This document shows positions 21,951 to 32,196 of a stretch of DNA of 64,000 nt, in pieces; within the stretch, counting starts at the first letter, position 1, and every line of letters starts with the position of its first letter. Source of the DNA: Amphritea atlantica (GTDB lineage: Bacteria; Pseudomonadota; Gammaproteobacteria; Pseudomonadales; Balneatricaceae); NCBI GenBank assembly GCA_024397875.1, contig CP073344.1:3091001-3155000 (forward strand). Reading direction: 5' to 3'. The notes beneath the pieces were generated by a model. That model ran no database searches, was not told where the DNA came from, and saw only the letters and a list, made by a program, of their open reading frames with translations. The position numbers and the translations under genes are program-made.

Positions 21951-23501
21951 CTATCCCAGCTCGGCCAGTGAATGGCCGGTCATCTCTGCCGGTTGCTCAA
22001 GCCCCATCAGCGCCAGCAGCGTCGGCGCCAGATCACACAGCGCACCATCCTCTAAGTGCAGTTGTGATCTGCGCGGACCGTCATACACCAGCGCCACCGG
22101 CCATATCGTATGCGCGGTATGCGCCTGACCGGTTTTCGGATTGACCATCAGTTCAACATTACCATGATCAGCAGTAATCAGTGTTTCCCCCGCCACTTTT
22201 TCCATCGCTTCAAGGACCCGGGCGATACACTGATCGATCACCTCGACCGCCTTCACTGCCGCAGCAAAATTACCGGTATGGCCCACCATATCCGGGTTAG
22301 CAAAGTTGCACACAATCAGATCAAACTTATTACTGCCGATCGCTTCGACCAGCTTATCGGTAACTTCCGGCGCGCTCATCTCCGGTTTCAGGTCATACGT
22401 AGCGACATCTGGAGAGGGCACCAGAATCCGCTCTTCACCGGTATATGGCTGCTCTTCACCGCCGTTAAAGAAGAAGGTTACGTGGGCATACTTTTCGGTT
22501 TCCGCAATACGCAGCTGAGTTCGCCCCTGTTTCGCCAGAAAATCCCCCAGACTATTAAACAGCTTAACCGGCGGATAAGCACAGCTGGCGTTAATATCAG
22601 AAGCGTACTCAGTCATCATCACATAGTCTGACAGCTTCGGCGTAGCGCTGCGGACAAAGCCGTCAAACCGGGTATCAACAAATGCGCGGGTTATCTCCCG
22701 CGAACGATCCGGACGAAAGTTGGCACAGATCACCGTATCAGAATCGCGCACCAAACCTTTAGGCAAACCATCTTCACCAATAATAGTGGTGGCCTGAACA
22801 AACTCATCGTTCTCATCACGCTCGTAGGCATTATGCAGGGCATCCAGCGCCGATGTTTCATAGCAGGGAGCCACACCGCTTGTCATCGCATCATACGCCA
22901 ACTGCACACGATCCCAGCGATTATCCCGATCCATGGCGAAGTAGCGACCGACGATGGTAGCAATAGCACCGCAGCCCAGCTGTGAAAGCTTGGCTTCTGC
23001 CGCTTTGATAGAGGCCTCGGCACTGCGTGGAGGCATATCACGGCCATCCAGTATACCGTGCAGATAAACCTGCTTCGCACCGCGGTTAACGGCCATCTCC
23101 AACAGGGCGAAAAGATGCTCTTCGTGACTATGAACACCACCCGGCGATAACAACCCGGTAACATGCACCGCGCCGCCGGCAGCGATCGCTTTATCGATTG
23201 CGGCCGTCAACACCTCATTTTCAAACAGCACCCCGTCCTCAATCGCTTTACTGATTCGGGTAAAATTCTGATACACCACCCGGCCGGCGCCGATATTCAT
23301 ATGCCCGACTTCTGAATTCCCCATCTGCCCTTCCGGCAATCCGACCGCCAAACCAGACGTTGCTATCCGGCTGTGAGGTGCACTGGCCATCAAGCGATCC
23401 CAGGTTGGTGTATTAGCGGCGGCTATTGCACTGGATTCGGTCGGTTCCACGCCGAAGCCATCAAGAATAATTAATGCTTTTGGGGATCGCTGTTCAGTCA
23501 T
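21951..23501 (-). CDS. gpmI: 2,3-bisphosphoglycerate-independent phosphoglycerate mutase
   Basis: 516 residues. ALIILDGFG starts the alkaline-phosphatase-like fold. [16 protein letters not shown] carries the phosphorylated serine at about 63. [25 protein letters not shown] and TADHGNVE hold the manganese ligands. It interconverts 3- and 2-phosphoglycerate in glycolysis and gluconeogenesis. First gene of the gpmI-envC-ctpA line. Confidence 0.97.
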   Translation of the reverse strand: MTEQRSPKALIILDGFGVEPTESSAIAAANTPTWDRLMASAPHSRIATSGLAVGLPEGQMGNSEVGHMNIGAGRVVYQNFTRISKAIEDGVLFENEVLTAAIDKAIAAGGAVHVTGLLSPGGVHSHEEHLFALLEMAVNRGAKQVYLHGILDGRDMPPRSAEASIKAAEAKLSQLGCGAIATIVGRYFAMDRDNRWDRVQLAYDAMTSGVAPCYETSALDALHNAYERDENDEFVQATTIIGEDGLPKGLVRDSDTVICANFRPDRSREITRAFVDTRFDGFVRSATPKLSDYVMMTEYASDINASCAYPPVKLFNSLGDFLAKQGRTQLRIAETEKYAHVTFFFNGGEEQPYTGEERILVPSPDVATYDLKPEMSAPEVTDKLVEAIGSNKFDLIVCNFANPDMVGHTGNFAAAVKAVEVIDQCIARVLEAMEKVAGETLITADHGNVELMVNPKTGQAHTAHTIWPVALVYDGPRRSQLHLEDGALCDLAPTLLALMGLEQPAEMTGHSLAELG

Positions 23502-23830
23502 AGAGGTCTTTTCACTCAGAGTTATTTTTAGTGCAGAGCTGTCAGGTTAAGCTGCTTTTCAGCATGAACTCAATGGCCGGGTATTTTACTCAGAAAACGC
23601 TGCAATGGCTAATTATCGCAAGATTACTGACGCAGGCACCCTGAGAAGAATGTCTGTCAGATCAGTTATCCCCGACATTGAGCATTTTTCCTCCGCATTT
23701 CCCCCCTCCACCTGTTACCTGTTTCGATTTGGCAAGGTATACTTAGCGGCTTTAAAAACTACCACCTTTAAAAACTATCACCGCGATCCGCAATTAATTC
23801 AGCGATTTCGCAACTGGCCGGATACAGAGA
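23502..23830. other. Divergent promoter region gpmI / rhodanese
   Basis: 329 bases without a supported gene. A GGTATACTTAGC stretch near 23736 could be a -10 region for the rhodanese-grxC-secB operon. A tandem 16-bp repeat is at 23750-23781. I see no RNA gene here. Confidence 0.5.
23750..23781 (+). repeat. Tandem 16-bp direct repeat
   Basis: CTTTAAAAACTACCAC followed directly by CTTTAAAAACTATCAC (15 of 16 identical), about 50 bases before the rhodanese start. It may be a regulator-binding repeat or chance slippage. Confidence 0.7.
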
Positions 23831-24244
23831 ATGGAACAACTGCTCGAATTCATCACTAATAATATTATGCTGGTAACAGCCTGGGGCCTGACCCTGGCAA
23901 TGCTACTGTGGACCCAACAGAGTAAAGCAGGAAAGTCCGTAGGCACCCATGAAGCCACCCGACTGATCAATAAAGACAACGCCGTCATTCTGGATATCCG
24001 CCCTAAGAAAGAGTTTATTACCGGCCATATCACCGATGCTATTCATATCCCTGTGGTCGAACTGGATAAGCGCATTGCAGAGCTGGACAAACATAAACAA
24101 AAGCCGATCATCGTCGTCTGCAACATCGGTCAGACGGCCGGCACGGTAAGTAAAAAGCTGAAAAGTGCCGGCTTTGAAAATGTTGTACGCCTCTCAGGTG
24201 GCATGACCGAGTGGAAAGCCCAGAGCCTTCCGGTCATTAAATAG
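23831..24244 (+). CDS. Rhodanese-like protein, membrane-anchored (YibN type)
   Basis: 137 residues: one N-terminal membrane segment (about 11-27), then a rhodanese domain with AVILDIRPKKEFITGHI and VVCNIGQTAG, the active cysteine at about 97. It probably handles sulfane sulfur at the inner membrane. The gene order rhodanese-grxC-secB follows gpmI in many gammaproteobacteria, as in E. coli yibN-grxC-secB. It is followed after two bases by the glutaredoxin gene. Confidence 0.9.
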   Translation: MEQLLEFITNNIMLVTAWGLTLAMLLWTQQSKAGKSVGTHEATRLINKDNAVILDIRPKKEFITGHITDAIHIPVVELDKRIAELDKHKQKPIIVVCNIGQTAGTVSKKLKSAGFENVVRLSGGMTEWKAQSLPVIK

Positions 24245-24246
24245 CC

Positions 24247-24501
24247 ATGAGTCTGATCACCATTTACAGCAATAACTGGTGCCCTTTTTGCCGCCGCGCC
24301 AAGATGCTACTGGATCATAAAAGCGTCAGCTACAACGAGATAAACATTGAAGCACAACCGGACGCCCGCCAGGAGATGACTCAGCGTAGCGGCCGGACAT
24401 CGGTGCCTCAGATTTTCATCAATGAACTTCATGTCGGCGGATGTGACGACCTGTTTGCCCTGGAACAGCAGGGTAAACTTGATTCGTTGCTGGCCGGTTA
24501 A
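24247..24501 (+). CDS. grxC: Glutaredoxin 3
   Basis: 84 residues. The redox motif WCPFC (Cys12/Cys15) is followed by the RTSVPQIFI cis-proline loop and [11 protein letters not shown] glutathione-binding region. It reduces disulfides with glutathione. Second gene of the rhodanese-grxC-secB operon. Confidence 0.96.
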   Translation: MSLITIYSNNWCPFCRRAKMLLDHKSVSYNEINIEAQPDARQEMTQRSGRTSVPQIFINELHVGGCDDLFALEQQGKLDSLLAG

Positions 24502-24527
24502 CTCATTTTTTACAGGAAAATAAGACC

Positions 24528-25010
24528 ATGGCAGAGAACGACCAGAACACCCAGGAACAGCAGGCTCCGCAGTTTGCTATTCAGCGCGTATATCTGAAAG
24601 ATGCCTCTTTTGAAGCACCAAATTCGCCTAAGGTATTCACTAAACAGTGGCAGCCAGAGATCAATCTGGATATGAATACGGCAACATCTACGCTGGATAA
24701 CGGCGTATTTGAAGTGGTTCTCACCCTGACAGTGACCGCTAAGAACGACAGCGACACCGCTTTTCTGGTTGAGGTACAACAAGCGGGTATCTTTACAGTT
24801 ACCGGCCTTGCTGAAGCTGAACTGCATCACACTCTGGGCGCATTCTGTCCTAGCATTCTGTTCCCATACGCACGGGAAGCGATTGATAACATGGTCAACA
24901 AAGGCAGCTTCCCCGCCCTGATGCTGTCACCTGTTAACTTCGATGCGCTGTATGCTCAGCAGATGCAGCAACAGGCTCAGGCTGCTACGGAAGAAACGCC
25001 ACAGCACTAA
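24528..25010 (+). CDS. secB: Protein-export chaperone SecB
   Basis: 160 residues: [20 protein letters not shown] at the start, [23 protein letters not shown] in the middle, and [40 protein letters not shown], the SecA-interacting and tetramer region. It keeps preproteins unfolded for the Sec system. Ends at a clear terminator. Confidence 0.97.
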   Translation: MAENDQNTQEQQAPQFAIQRVYLKDASFEAPNSPKVFTKQWQPEINLDMNTATSTLDNGVFEVVLTLTVTAKNDSDTAFLVEVQQAGIFTVTGLAEAELHHTLGAFCPSILFPYAREAIDNMVNKGSFPALMLSPVNFDALYAQQMQQQAQAATEETPQH

Positions 25011-25027
25011 GCGCCTGTATCTATTCG

Positions 25028-25062
25028 AAAATCCGGTAGCAGTGCTGTTATCGGATTTTTTT
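25028..25062 (+). terminator. Terminator after secB
   Basis: AATCCGGTAGCAG paired with CTGTTATCGGATT (two G-T pairs), then a T-run. On the other strand four As precede it. Confidence 0.8.
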
Positions 25063-25138
25063 ATGCCTGTGAGGTGATACTGTCGCGCATAGATAATCAC
25101 ACGCGGCGCTGTGATTGCCAAAAACTGCCTCTAAAATT

Positions 25139-25603
25139 TCAGCTATTGCCACCAAAATCCAACTGACGCCAGGCTTCATAAACCATGACTGCCACCGTAT
25201 TGGACAGATTCAGACTGCGACTATCAGCATTCATCGGCAACCGAAGACGCTGCTCAGCGGGCAGACGCTCAAGCACCTCCGCTGGCAACCCGCGGGTTTC
25301 CGGACCGAACAGCAGCACATCTCCGGCGGAAAAAGTCACTTGTGAATAGTTCTGACTCCCTTTTGTTGTCAACGCCCACACTTTGCCCGACCCCAGCTCA
25401 GACAGACAACTATCCAGATCGGCATAACGTTTTACCTGTGCAAACTCATGGTAATCAAGACCGGCGCGACGCAACTTTTTGTCATCGAAGTCAAAGCCCA
25501 GCGGTTCAATCAGGTGTAATTGGAACCCGGTATTGGCACACAGGCGAATAATATTTCCGGTATTAGGCGGTATTTCCGGCTGATAAAGCACGACATGAAG
25601 CAT
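25139..25603 (-). CDS. trmL: tRNA (cytidine/uridine-2'-O-)-methyltransferase TrmL
   Basis: 154 residues from the ATG at 25603 ([20 protein letters not shown]), the standard SPOUT start. [11 protein letters not shown] and [19 protein letters not shown] form the trefoil-knot SAM site. It methylates the wobble base of tRNA-Leu isoacceptors. The frame opens at 25624, but the conserved start and an AGGGA seven bases before 25603 decide for the shorter form. That AGGGA lies in the 3' arm of the terminator hairpin of ntrC. Confidence 0.94.
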   Translation of the reverse strand: MLHVVLYQPEIPPNTGNIIRLCANTGFQLHLIEPLGFDFDDKKLRRAGLDYHEFAQVKRYADLDSCLSELGSGKVWALTTKGSQNYSQVTFSAGDVLLFGPETRGLPAEVLERLPAEQRLRLPMNADSRSLNLSNTVAVMVYEAWRQLDFGGNS

Positions 25604-25637
25604 AAAAAAATCCCTGGCTCTCAATGAGGCAGGGATT
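25604..25637 (-). terminator. Terminator of glnG, overlapping the trmL ribosome binding site
   Basis: On the minus strand AATCCCTG-13 bases-CAGGGATT followed by seven Ts. The 3' arm includes the AGGGA ribosome binding site of trmL, whose ATG directly follows the T-run. Confidence 0.82.
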
Positions 25638-25658
25638 ATAGCTGAAACTATCGGATGA

Positions 25659-27086
25659 TTAATCCTCTACTGATTCAGGGACATCATCCATTCCCAGCTC
25701 TTTAATCTTCCGGGTCAGTGTATTTCGCCCCCAACCCAGCAGCAGCGAAGCATCCCGGCGCCGACCGGCGGTTTGCTTCAGCGCGGCTTCTATCATGATT
25801 TTTTCGAATGCCGGGACCGCCGAATCCAGAATAGATGTCGACCCCTGCTGCAACTGCTTCTCGGCCCAGTTTCGTAACGCTTTCTCCCAGTTGGAGGTCA
25901 CCACCTGCTCATCACCGGTCTGATCCAGCAACTCAGGAGGCAGATCACCCACCAATACCTCACGCCCGGACGCCATAACGGTCAGCCAGCGACAGGTATT
26001 TTCTAACTGACGCACATTACCCGGCCAGGGCAGCGTACTGAGAAACTTCTCGGTATCAGGGTGCAGCAGTTTTGATTCAACACTCAACTCTTCAGCTGAG
26101 CTTTGGAGAAAATGACGGGTCAATTTTGGAATATCTTCACGTCGTTCTGCCAGTTTCGGAATATGAATACGGATAACGTTCAGACGGTGGAAAAGGTCTT
26201 CACGAAAGCGCCCTTCCTGAACCAGCTTTTCAAGGTCCTGATGGGTGGCCGCGATAATCCGCACATCCACCTTAACAGAGGTGTGTCCGCCGACCCGGTA
26301 GAATTCGCCTTCAGCCAGCACACGCAACAAACGGGTCTGGGTATCTGCAGGCATATCACCAATTTCATCGAGGAACAGCGTTCCGCCATCAGCCTGTTCG
26401 AAACGTCCCGGGCGGGCAGACGCCGCGCCGGTAAAAGCTCCTTTCTCATGACCAAACAGCTCTGACTCAATCAGATCCTTGGGAATAGCGGCCATATTCA
26501 GAGGAATAAATGGCTTTGATGAACGTGGACTGTGCTGATGCAGGGCATTGGCAACCAGCTCTTTACCGGTTCCGGATTCACCATTGATCAATACGGTTAT
26601 ATTGGACTGAGACAAACGTCCGATCGCCCGGAAAACCTCCTGCATGGCAGGTGCTTCACCGATGATTTCAGTCTGCGCTTCCGGCTCCTCGCCCCGCTGC
26701 TGCTGTTGTTCACGGGAGTGCTCCACCGCTCGCATAACCAGCGCAGCAGCCTCATCAATATCAAACGGCTTGGGCAGATATTCAAATGCCCCTCCTTTAT
26801 ATGAGGCGACAGCACTGTCTAGATCTGAATGCGCCGTCATTATGATAATAGGAAGCTCAGGATGTTCCGCATTGACCCGCTCAAGCAGCTCCAGCCCATT
26901 AATACCCGGCATCCGGATATCACTGACAACAACATCCGGCACCTCCCGCTGAAGTTGCTGTAACATGTTATCGCCACTTTCAAACAGTGTGACTCTGACC
27001 CCTTCACTGGAGAGGGCTTTATCCATCACCCAGCGAATCGAACGGTCATCATCTACAATCCATACAGATGCAGCCTTAGTCATCAT
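25659..27086 (-). CDS. glnG: Nitrogen regulator NtrC (sigma-54 activator)
   Basis: 475 residues: receiver domain 1-120 with phospho-acceptor Asp about 56 (VVSDIRMPG); AAA+ domain with Walker A GESGTGKE at 169-176 and the sigma-54 contact loop GAFTGA at 216-221; C-terminal Fis-type helix-turn-helix ([19 protein letters not shown]). It activates glnA and nitrogen-scavenging genes from sigma-54 promoters. Its ATG overlaps the glnL stop (ATGA), so translation is coupled. Confidence 0.97.
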   Translation of the reverse strand: MMTKAASVWIVDDDRSIRWVMDKALSSEGVRVTLFESGDNMLQQLQREVPDVVVSDIRMPGINGLELLERVNAEHPELPIIIMTAHSDLDSAVASYKGGAFEYLPKPFDIDEAAALVMRAVEHSREQQQQRGEEPEAQTEIIGEAPAMQEVFRAIGRLSQSNITVLINGESGTGKELVANALHQHSPRSSKPFIPLNMAAIPKDLIESELFGHEKGAFTGAASARPGRFEQADGGTLFLDEIGDMPADTQTRLLRVLAEGEFYRVGGHTSVKVDVRIIAATHQDLEKLVQEGRFREDLFHRLNVIRIHIPKLAERREDIPKLTRHFLQSSAEELSVESKLLHPDTEKFLSTLPWPGNVRQLENTCRWLTVMASGREVLVGDLPPELLDQTGDEQVVTSNWEKALRNWAEKQLQQGSTSILDSAVPAFEKIMIEAALKQTAGRRRDASLLLGWGRNTLTRKIKELGMDDVPESVED

Positions 27087-28147
27087 TGTTGCTCCAGAGG
27101 TATTAATAGTTGAAAACAGGTCTCACCAGGGACACTGCGGCACTCAATCAGCCCATGGTGTTGCGCCAGTACAGATTGAGCAATTGACAATCCCAGACCC
27201 GTTCCGCTGGCTCTGCCACTCACCATCGGATAGAAAATTTTCTGCAGAAGCTCTTCCGGAATACCTGGCCCGTTATCGATTATTTCGACACAGCAAACCA
27301 GCCGGTGCATCTCTGCCCCAAGCGTCAGGTTACGAATCACCCGGGTACGCAACAGGATACGTGGCGCTTCAGTGTCCGACTCCTGCAACGCCTGCATACT
27401 GTTGCGAACAATATTCAGTACCGCCTGAATCAACTGCTCCCGGTCACCCATAAACTCTGGCAGACTGGGATCATAGTCTCGCTTAATATGAATCTGACCA
27501 CCGACCTCAGCAATCACCAGACTACTCACATGCTCAAGGATGGAATGGATATTAACCTCCTCCAGCCGGGGCATTTTATGGGGCCCTAACATTCGGTCTA
27601 CCAGATTTCTCAGCCGATCAGCCTCTTCAATAATCACCCGGGTATAATCATGCAAAGATTCATCGGGAAGTTCGCGTTCGAGTAACTGCGCAGCCCCCCG
27701 CAATCCTCCCAGGGGATTTTTGATTTCATGGGCCAGCCCTCTGACCAGTGAGATTACGGTTTCATGATTACTCAACAACTCCTCCTCACGGGAGATCCGG
27801 ATCAGGCGATCCCGCGGAGTCAGCTCAATCAGTACCAAAGGGCCATATTTCTGCGGCATTGGATTAACACTGTAATCGATCGTGATCTCATGTCCGATCA
27901 GGGTTGTCAGTTTCGCTTCCCGCTTGGTAAATGGATGACCTTTATCCAGCGCGCCTTTCAGCGCTTCCCGGTCATCGTCCACCAGAAACCAGTCATGAAA
28001 AGGCAGTTGACACAGACGCCGGGCGCTCGCCTCCAGTAACATTTCTGCCGAGGGGTTCATATACACCAGCTGCAACTGCCCATCGACCAACAGAGCTGCC
28101 GTCGACAGGTTATCTAATATGTGTTTATGCAGATCGGGTGTTTTCAT
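27083..28147 (-). CDS. glnL: Nitrogen sensor kinase NtrB
   Basis: 354 residues: PAS domain about 8-110; dimerisation and phospho-acceptor box GLAHEIKNPLGGLRGAAQLL with His about 140; ATPase domain with N, G1 (DNGPGIPEE) and G2 (GTGLGLSIAQ) boxes. No membrane segment, so cytoplasmic like other NtrB proteins. It phosphorylates or dephosphorylates NtrC under control of PII protein. It lies 276 bases downstream of glnA, with a terminator and a probable NtrC site between. Confidence 0.96.
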   Translation of the reverse strand: MKTPDLHKHILDNLSTAALLVDGQLQLVYMNPSAEMLLEASARRLCQLPFHDWFLVDDDREALKGALDKGHPFTKREAKLTTLIGHEITIDYSVNPMPQKYGPLVLIELTPRDRLIRISREEELLSNHETVISLVRGLAHEIKNPLGGLRGAAQLLERELPDESLHDYTRVIIEEADRLRNLVDRMLGPHKMPRLEEVNIHSILEHVSSLVIAEVGGQIHIKRDYDPSLPEFMGDREQLIQAVLNIVRNSMQALQESDTEAPRILLRTRVIRNLTLGAEMHRLVCCVEIIDNGPGIPEELLQKIFYPMVSGRASGTGLGLSIAQSVLAQHHGLIECRSVPGETCFQLLIPLEQQ

Positions 28148-28331
28148 CTTTGATGCTTTGCCTCAGAAACGGACCATGACTGCGTTCGACTCAACACAGA
28201 CGGTTATTGTAAAGATGGTAGCAAAAAGCAAACCAACTCAGTGCACAGAAAGAAATGAGTACAGATTAGTTAATCTACGGGCGTTCTGACCTGAGTTACC
28301 TCATCTGACTCACCTATAGAATAGCACCTGA

Positions 28332-28348
28332 CGCACCACATTAGTGCG
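28332..28348. promoter_or_regulatory. Probable NtrC-binding site between glnA and glnL
   Basis: CGCACCA-CAT-TAGTGCG, a near match to the NtrC dyad TGCACCA-N3-TGGTGCA. It lies about 190 bases before the glnL start and just after the glnA terminator in the direction of transcription. In E. coli NtrC represses glnLp from an equivalent place. Confidence 0.6.
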
Positions 28349-28375
28349 ACAAAATAAAGCAACCAATTGCCAGGC

Positions 28376-28406
28376 AAAAAAAAACCTCCGTTTAGGAGGT
28401 TTTTTC
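28376..28406 (-). terminator. Terminator of glnA
   Basis: AACCTCC-5 bases-GGAGGTT with a nine-base T-run on the minus strand, just after the glnA stop. A-run and T-run on opposite sides make it symmetric. Confidence 0.88.
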
Positions 28407-28423
28407 CAGTTAATCCTTATGGA

Positions 28424-29827
28424 TTAAACAGAGTAATACAGATCAAACTCAACCGGGTGAGTTGTCTGGCTCACTTTCAGACACTCTTCCTTCTTCAGCT
28501 CGATATAAGCATCGATCATGTCGTCGGTGAATACACCACCGGCAGTCAGGAACTCACGATCATTATCCAGAGCATCCAGAGCTTCTTCCAGAGAAGCCGC
28601 TACGGTCGGGATAGCCAGAGCTTCTTCAGCTGGCAGGTCATACAGATCCTTATCTGCAGGATCGCCAGGGTGAATCTTGTTCTGAATACCATCAAGACCC
28701 GCCATCATAAGTGCAGCAAAGCACAGGTATGGGTTAGCCGATGGATCAGGGAAGCGAGTCTCAATGCGGTATGCCTTAGGATTGGTCACATAAGGGATAC
28801 GGATAGAAGCAGAACGGTTACGGGCAGAGTATGCCAGCATAACAGGCGCCTCGAAACCAGGCACCAGACGCTTATAAGCGTTAGTAGACGCATTTGTCAG
28901 CGCGTTCAGGGCTTTAGCGTGCTTAATGATGCCGCCAATATAGAACAGTGCAGCCTCACTCAGACCCGCATAAGCATCGCCATGGAAAATGTTAACGCCA
29001 TCTTTAGACAGAGACTGGTGAACGTGCATACCTGAACCGTTATCGCCAACCAGAGGCTTAGGCATAAAGGTCGCCGTTTTACCATATGCGTGGGCAACGT
29101 TATGAACACAGTACTTCAGGATCTGAACTTCGTCAGCCTTAGCTGTCAGAGTATTTGGACCCACACCGATCTCACACTGACCAGCAGTCGCTACCTCGTG
29201 GTGATGCACTTCGATGGTCAGACCCATCGCTGACATTGCATCACACATAGCCGCACGCAGATCATGCAGGGAATCAACCGGAGGAACCGGGAAGTAACCA
29301 CCTTTAACACGTGGACGGTGACCCGTGTTACCACCCTCATAGCTGTTGTTAGTCGACCATGAAGCTTCTTCAGAACCGATTGTATAACCGCAGCCACTGA
29401 TATCAGCATGCCATTTAACTTCATCAAATACGAAGAACTCTGGCTCAGGACCAAAAATAGCGGTGTCTGCAATACCGGTAGACTTCAGGTAAGCCTCAGC
29501 ACGCTTGGCAACAGAACGTGGATCACGCTCATAACCCTGACCGGTGGTAGGTTCAACGATATTACAGCGAACGATGATCGTTGAATCTTCTGCGAATGGG
29601 TCTATTACAGAAGCAGAATCGTCTGGCTGCAGAATCATGTCAGACTCGTTAATACCCTTCCAGCCTGCGATGGATGAACCATCGAACATTTTGCCGTCCT
29701 CGAAGAAGTCTTCACTCACTTCGGTTACCGGGATAGTAACGTGCTGCTCTTTACCGTGGGTATCGGTGAAACGCATATCAACCCACTTAACATCATGCTC
29801 TTTGATCAGATTCAGAGTCTCTGACAT
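28424..29827 (-). CDS. glnA: Glutamine synthetase type I
   Basis: 467 residues. The [18 protein letters not shown] latch, [21 protein letters not shown] and the adenylylation loop DKDLYDLP with Tyr about 396 are present. So this is the adenylylation-regulated GSI-beta type. It assimilates ammonium into glutamine. A sigma-54 promoter with two upstream NtrC sites is readable ahead of it. Terminated before glnL-glnG. Confidence 0.98.
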   Translation of the reverse strand: MSETLNLIKEHDVKWVDMRFTDTHGKEQHVTIPVTEVSEDFFEDGKMFDGSSIAGWKGINESDMILQPDDSASVIDPFAEDSTIIVRCNIVEPTTGQGYERDPRSVAKRAEAYLKSTGIADTAIFGPEPEFFVFDEVKWHADISGCGYTIGSEEASWSTNNSYEGGNTGHRPRVKGGYFPVPPVDSLHDLRAAMCDAMSAMGLTIEVHHHEVATAGQCEIGVGPNTLTAKADEVQILKYCVHNVAHAYGKTATFMPKPLVGDNGSGMHVHQSLSKDGVNIFHGDAYAGLSEAALFYIGGIIKHAKALNALTNASTNAYKRLVPGFEAPVMLAYSARNRSASIRIPYVTNPKAYRIETRFPDPSANPYLCFAALMMAGLDGIQNKIHPGDPADKDLYDLPAEEALAIPTVAASLEEALDALDNDREFLTAGGVFTDDMIDAYIELKKEECLKVSQTTHPVEFDLYYSV

Positions 29828-29924
29828 TTGACTTTCTCCACTAGATTATATTGTCAGACGCCCAACCGATTAAAAACGACCGTATTACACAGCCTAACCC
29901 GTCAGGTTTGTTTCGCCTTTAAGC

Positions 29925-29940
29925 AGCAAGGGGTATGCCA
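29925..29940 (-). promoter_or_regulatory. Sigma-54 promoter of glnA
   Basis: Minus strand TGGCATACCCCTTGCT matches the -24/-12 consensus TGGCAC-N5-TTGCT with the correct GG-to-GC spacing. The predicted start is near 29914, leaving a leader of about 87 bases. Confidence 0.85.
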
Positions 29941-30014
29941 GTTTCCTCAGGCCCCGAAAGCACGCGACGTAAAGCGCTTCTGATCGAATTTGAAACAATT
30001 TAAACTCTGCAACA

Positions 30015-30031
30015 TGAACCAAAATAGAGCA
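30015..30031. promoter_or_regulatory. NtrC-binding site, promoter-proximal
   Basis: TGAACCAAAATAGAGCA, 14 of 17 positions matching TGCACCA-N3-TGGTGCA with AAA as spacer. Its centre is about 109 bases upstream of the predicted glnA start. Confidence 0.72.
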
Positions 30032-30044
30032 AATAGACAAATAA

Positions 30045-30061
30045 TGAACCAAAATAGTGCG
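30045..30061. promoter_or_regulatory. NtrC-binding site, promoter-distal
   Basis: TGAACCAAAATAGTGCG; the first 13 bases are identical to the proximal site. Centres are 30 bp apart, three helical turns, so both sites face the same side. The centre is about 139 bases upstream of the predicted start. Confidence 0.75.
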
Positions 30062-30225
30062 CGGCACGTTTTTCCGATTTACCTTAATCCTCACTGCCTC
30101 AAAAAGGTGCCATCATATTACTCCAACATATAGTACTTATCCTCTAAAACAGATCAACAAACCGGAAAAAAAACTATTTTTGCTATTGAGCACATAAGAA
30201 AGGCACAGCTGCGGCATATCTTATG

Positions 30226-30231
30226 TATAAT
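30226..30231 (+). promoter_or_regulatory. Probable -10 box of typA
   Basis: TATAAT, 36 bases before the GTG start of typA, within TTATGTATAATGTGCGC. No convincing -35 hexamer is present at 17 bases. The glnA/typA intergenic region 29828-30267 holds only these regulatory elements and no gene that I can see. Confidence 0.6.
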
Positions 30232-30267
30232 GTGCGCTTCTAAATTTGTCTGCACAGGTCCCCAGAC

Positions 30268-32085
30268 GTGATCGAAAACTTAAGAAACATCGCCATCATT
30301 GCCCACGTTGACCATGGTAAAACCACCCTGGTTGATAAACTTCTCTCGCAGTCCGGTACTCTGGGCCGCCGTGATGAAGGCACCGAACGAATCATGGATT
30401 CGAACGACCAGGAAAAAGAACGGGGTATTACCATTCTGGCAAAGAACACCGCCATCGAATGGAACGACTACCATATCAACATTGTTGATACTCCGGGACA
30501 CGCCGACTTTGGTGGTGAAGTTGAACGGGTACTGTCAATGGTTGACTGCGTTTGCCTGCTGGTTGACGCCGTTGATGGCCCGATGCCGCAAACCCGCTTT
30601 GTAACTCAGAAAGCATTTGAGCAGGGTCTGCGTCCGATCGTAGTGGTCAACAAAGTTGACCGTCCGGGTTCACGTCCGGATTATGTTATCGACCAGGTTT
30701 TTGATCTGTTTGACAGCCTCGGCGCGACCGATGAGCAGCTCGACTTCCCGATCATCTACGCGTCTGCCCTGAACGGCGTTGCCGGTAATGAGCCGGATGA
30801 GCTGGCCGATGATATGACGCCGCTGTTCGAAGCGATTGTTAAACATGTAAATCCGCCTCAGGTAGATACTGCTGGTCCATTCCAGATGCAGATCTCCGCA
30901 CTGGACTACAACAGCTACGTTGGCGTTATCGGTGTTGGCCGGGTATCCCGTGGTACTGTCAAACTGAACCACGTGATTAAAATCATTGATCGCGAAGGCA
31001 AGGTTCGTAACGGTAAAGTTCAGAAGATTATGGGTTATTTAGGCCTGGATCGTATCGATGTAGAGGCTGCACAGGCGGGTGACATCATCTGTGTTACCGG
31101 TATTGATGCCCTGAATATCTCCGACACCCTGTGTGACCCATCTGCGGTTGAAGCGCTGCCTCCTCTTTCTGTAGATGAGCCTACCGTTTCTATGACCTTT
31201 CAGGTTAACGACTCTCCGTTTGCCGGACAGGATGGTAAATTCGTTACCAGCCGAAACATCAAAGACCGCCTGGATCGCGAACTGATTCACAACGTTGCAC
31301 TGCGCGTTGAGCAGGGTGAGTCTCCGGAAAAATTTAAAGTTTCCGGTCGTGGTGAGCTTCACCTGTCAGTACTGATCGAGTCAATGCGTCGTGAAGGCTT
31401 TGAGCTGGGTGTTTCCCGTCCTGAAGTAATTCAGAAAGAGGTTGACGGTAAGATTCACGAGCCATTCGAAATCGTCATGATCGATGTTGAAGATCAGCAT
31501 CAGGGCAACATCATTGAGGAGCTGGGTAAGCGTAAAGCGGATATGACCAACATGGAAGTGGATGGCAAAGGTCGCGTACGCCTGACCTTCCTGATCCCTT
31601 CCCGCGGCCTGATCGGTTTCCGTTCACAGTTCCTGACCATGACATCCGGTACCGGCATCATGACCTCAGTCTTTGACCACTACGGCGAAGTAAAAGAGGG
31701 TGAAGTGATCAGCCGTAACAACGGCGTACTGGTCTCGATGGTCACCGGTAAAGCACTGGGATACTCCCTGTGGAACCTGCAGGAACGTGGCCGTCTGTGC
31801 ATCGAACCTAACATCGAAGTATACGAAGGCATGATTCTGGGTATTCACAGCCGCAGTAATGACCTTGCGGTAAACCCGATCAAGGGTAAGCAGCTGACTA
31901 ACGTTCGTGCCTCCGGGACCGACGAAAATATTCAGCTGACACCGCCGGTTCGCTTTACTCTGGAACAGGCTCTGGACTTCATCGAAGACGACGAGCTGGT
32001 TGAAGTCACACCACTGAGCATCCGTATCCGCAAGAAGCTACTGACTGAAAACGAACGGAAGCGCTTCTCACGTTCTGGCAAATAA
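30268..32085 (+). CDS. typA: Ribosome-associated GTPase TypA/BipA
   Basis: 605 residues, starting with GTG. P-loop AHVDHGKTT, switch [20 protein letters not shown], switch [14 protein letters not shown] and NKVD are intact; the two beta-barrel domains, EF-G-like domains III/V and the TypA-specific C-terminal domain follow (LRIR-like SIRIRKK near the end). It acts in ribosome assembly and in stress and low-temperature growth. Divergent from glnA, as in E. coli. Confidence 0.97.
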   Translation: MIENLRNIAIIAHVDHGKTTLVDKLLSQSGTLGRRDEGTERIMDSNDQEKERGITILAKNTAIEWNDYHINIVDTPGHADFGGEVERVLSMVDCVCLLVDAVDGPMPQTRFVTQKAFEQGLRPIVVVNKVDRPGSRPDYVIDQVFDLFDSLGATDEQLDFPIIYASALNGVAGNEPDELADDMTPLFEAIVKHVNPPQVDTAGPFQMQISALDYNSYVGVIGVGRVSRGTVKLNHVIKIIDREGKVRNGKVQKIMGYLGLDRIDVEAAQAGDIICVTGIDALNISDTLCDPSAVEALPPLSVDEPTVSMTFQVNDSPFAGQDGKFVTSRNIKDRLDRELIHNVALRVEQGESPEKFKVSGRGELHLSVLIESMRREGFELGVSRPEVIQKEVDGKIHEPFEIVMIDVEDQHQGNIIEELGKRKADMTNMEVDGKGRVRLTFLIPSRGLIGFRSQFLTMTSGTGIMTSVFDHYGEVKEGEVISRNNGVLVSMVTGKALGYSLWNLQERGRLCIEPNIEVYEGMILGIHSRSNDLAVNPIKGKQLTNVRASGTDENIQLTPPVRFTLEQALDFIEDDELVEVTPLSIRIRKKLLTENERKRFSRSGK

Positions 32086-32130
32086 GCGCTATCCTTTTTT
32101 GATATAGCCGCTTAAGTTAGCACGTAAAAA

Positions 32131-32157
32131 GCCCGGACAGCGACCACTGTTCCGGGC
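32131..32157 (-). terminator. Hairpin with T-run on the minus strand between typA and pip
   Basis: GCCCGGACAG-6 bases-CTGTTCCGGGC (one bulge). Five As precede it on the plus strand, so only the minus-strand transcript gets a T-run, although both neighbours are on the plus strand. Confidence 0.5.
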
Positions 32158-32196
32158 TATACTCCCGGTGTCTGCCAGACTGACAAGGACACCCAG

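Noticed and set aside
28358..28372. Second possible sigma-54 element, TGGCA-N5-TTGCT, upstream of glnL
   Set aside because: The spacing is one base too short, and it lies upstream of the glnA terminator in the direction of transcription.
28367..29035. 222-codon open frame on the plus strand
   Set aside because: Antisense of glnA and begins inside its terminator.
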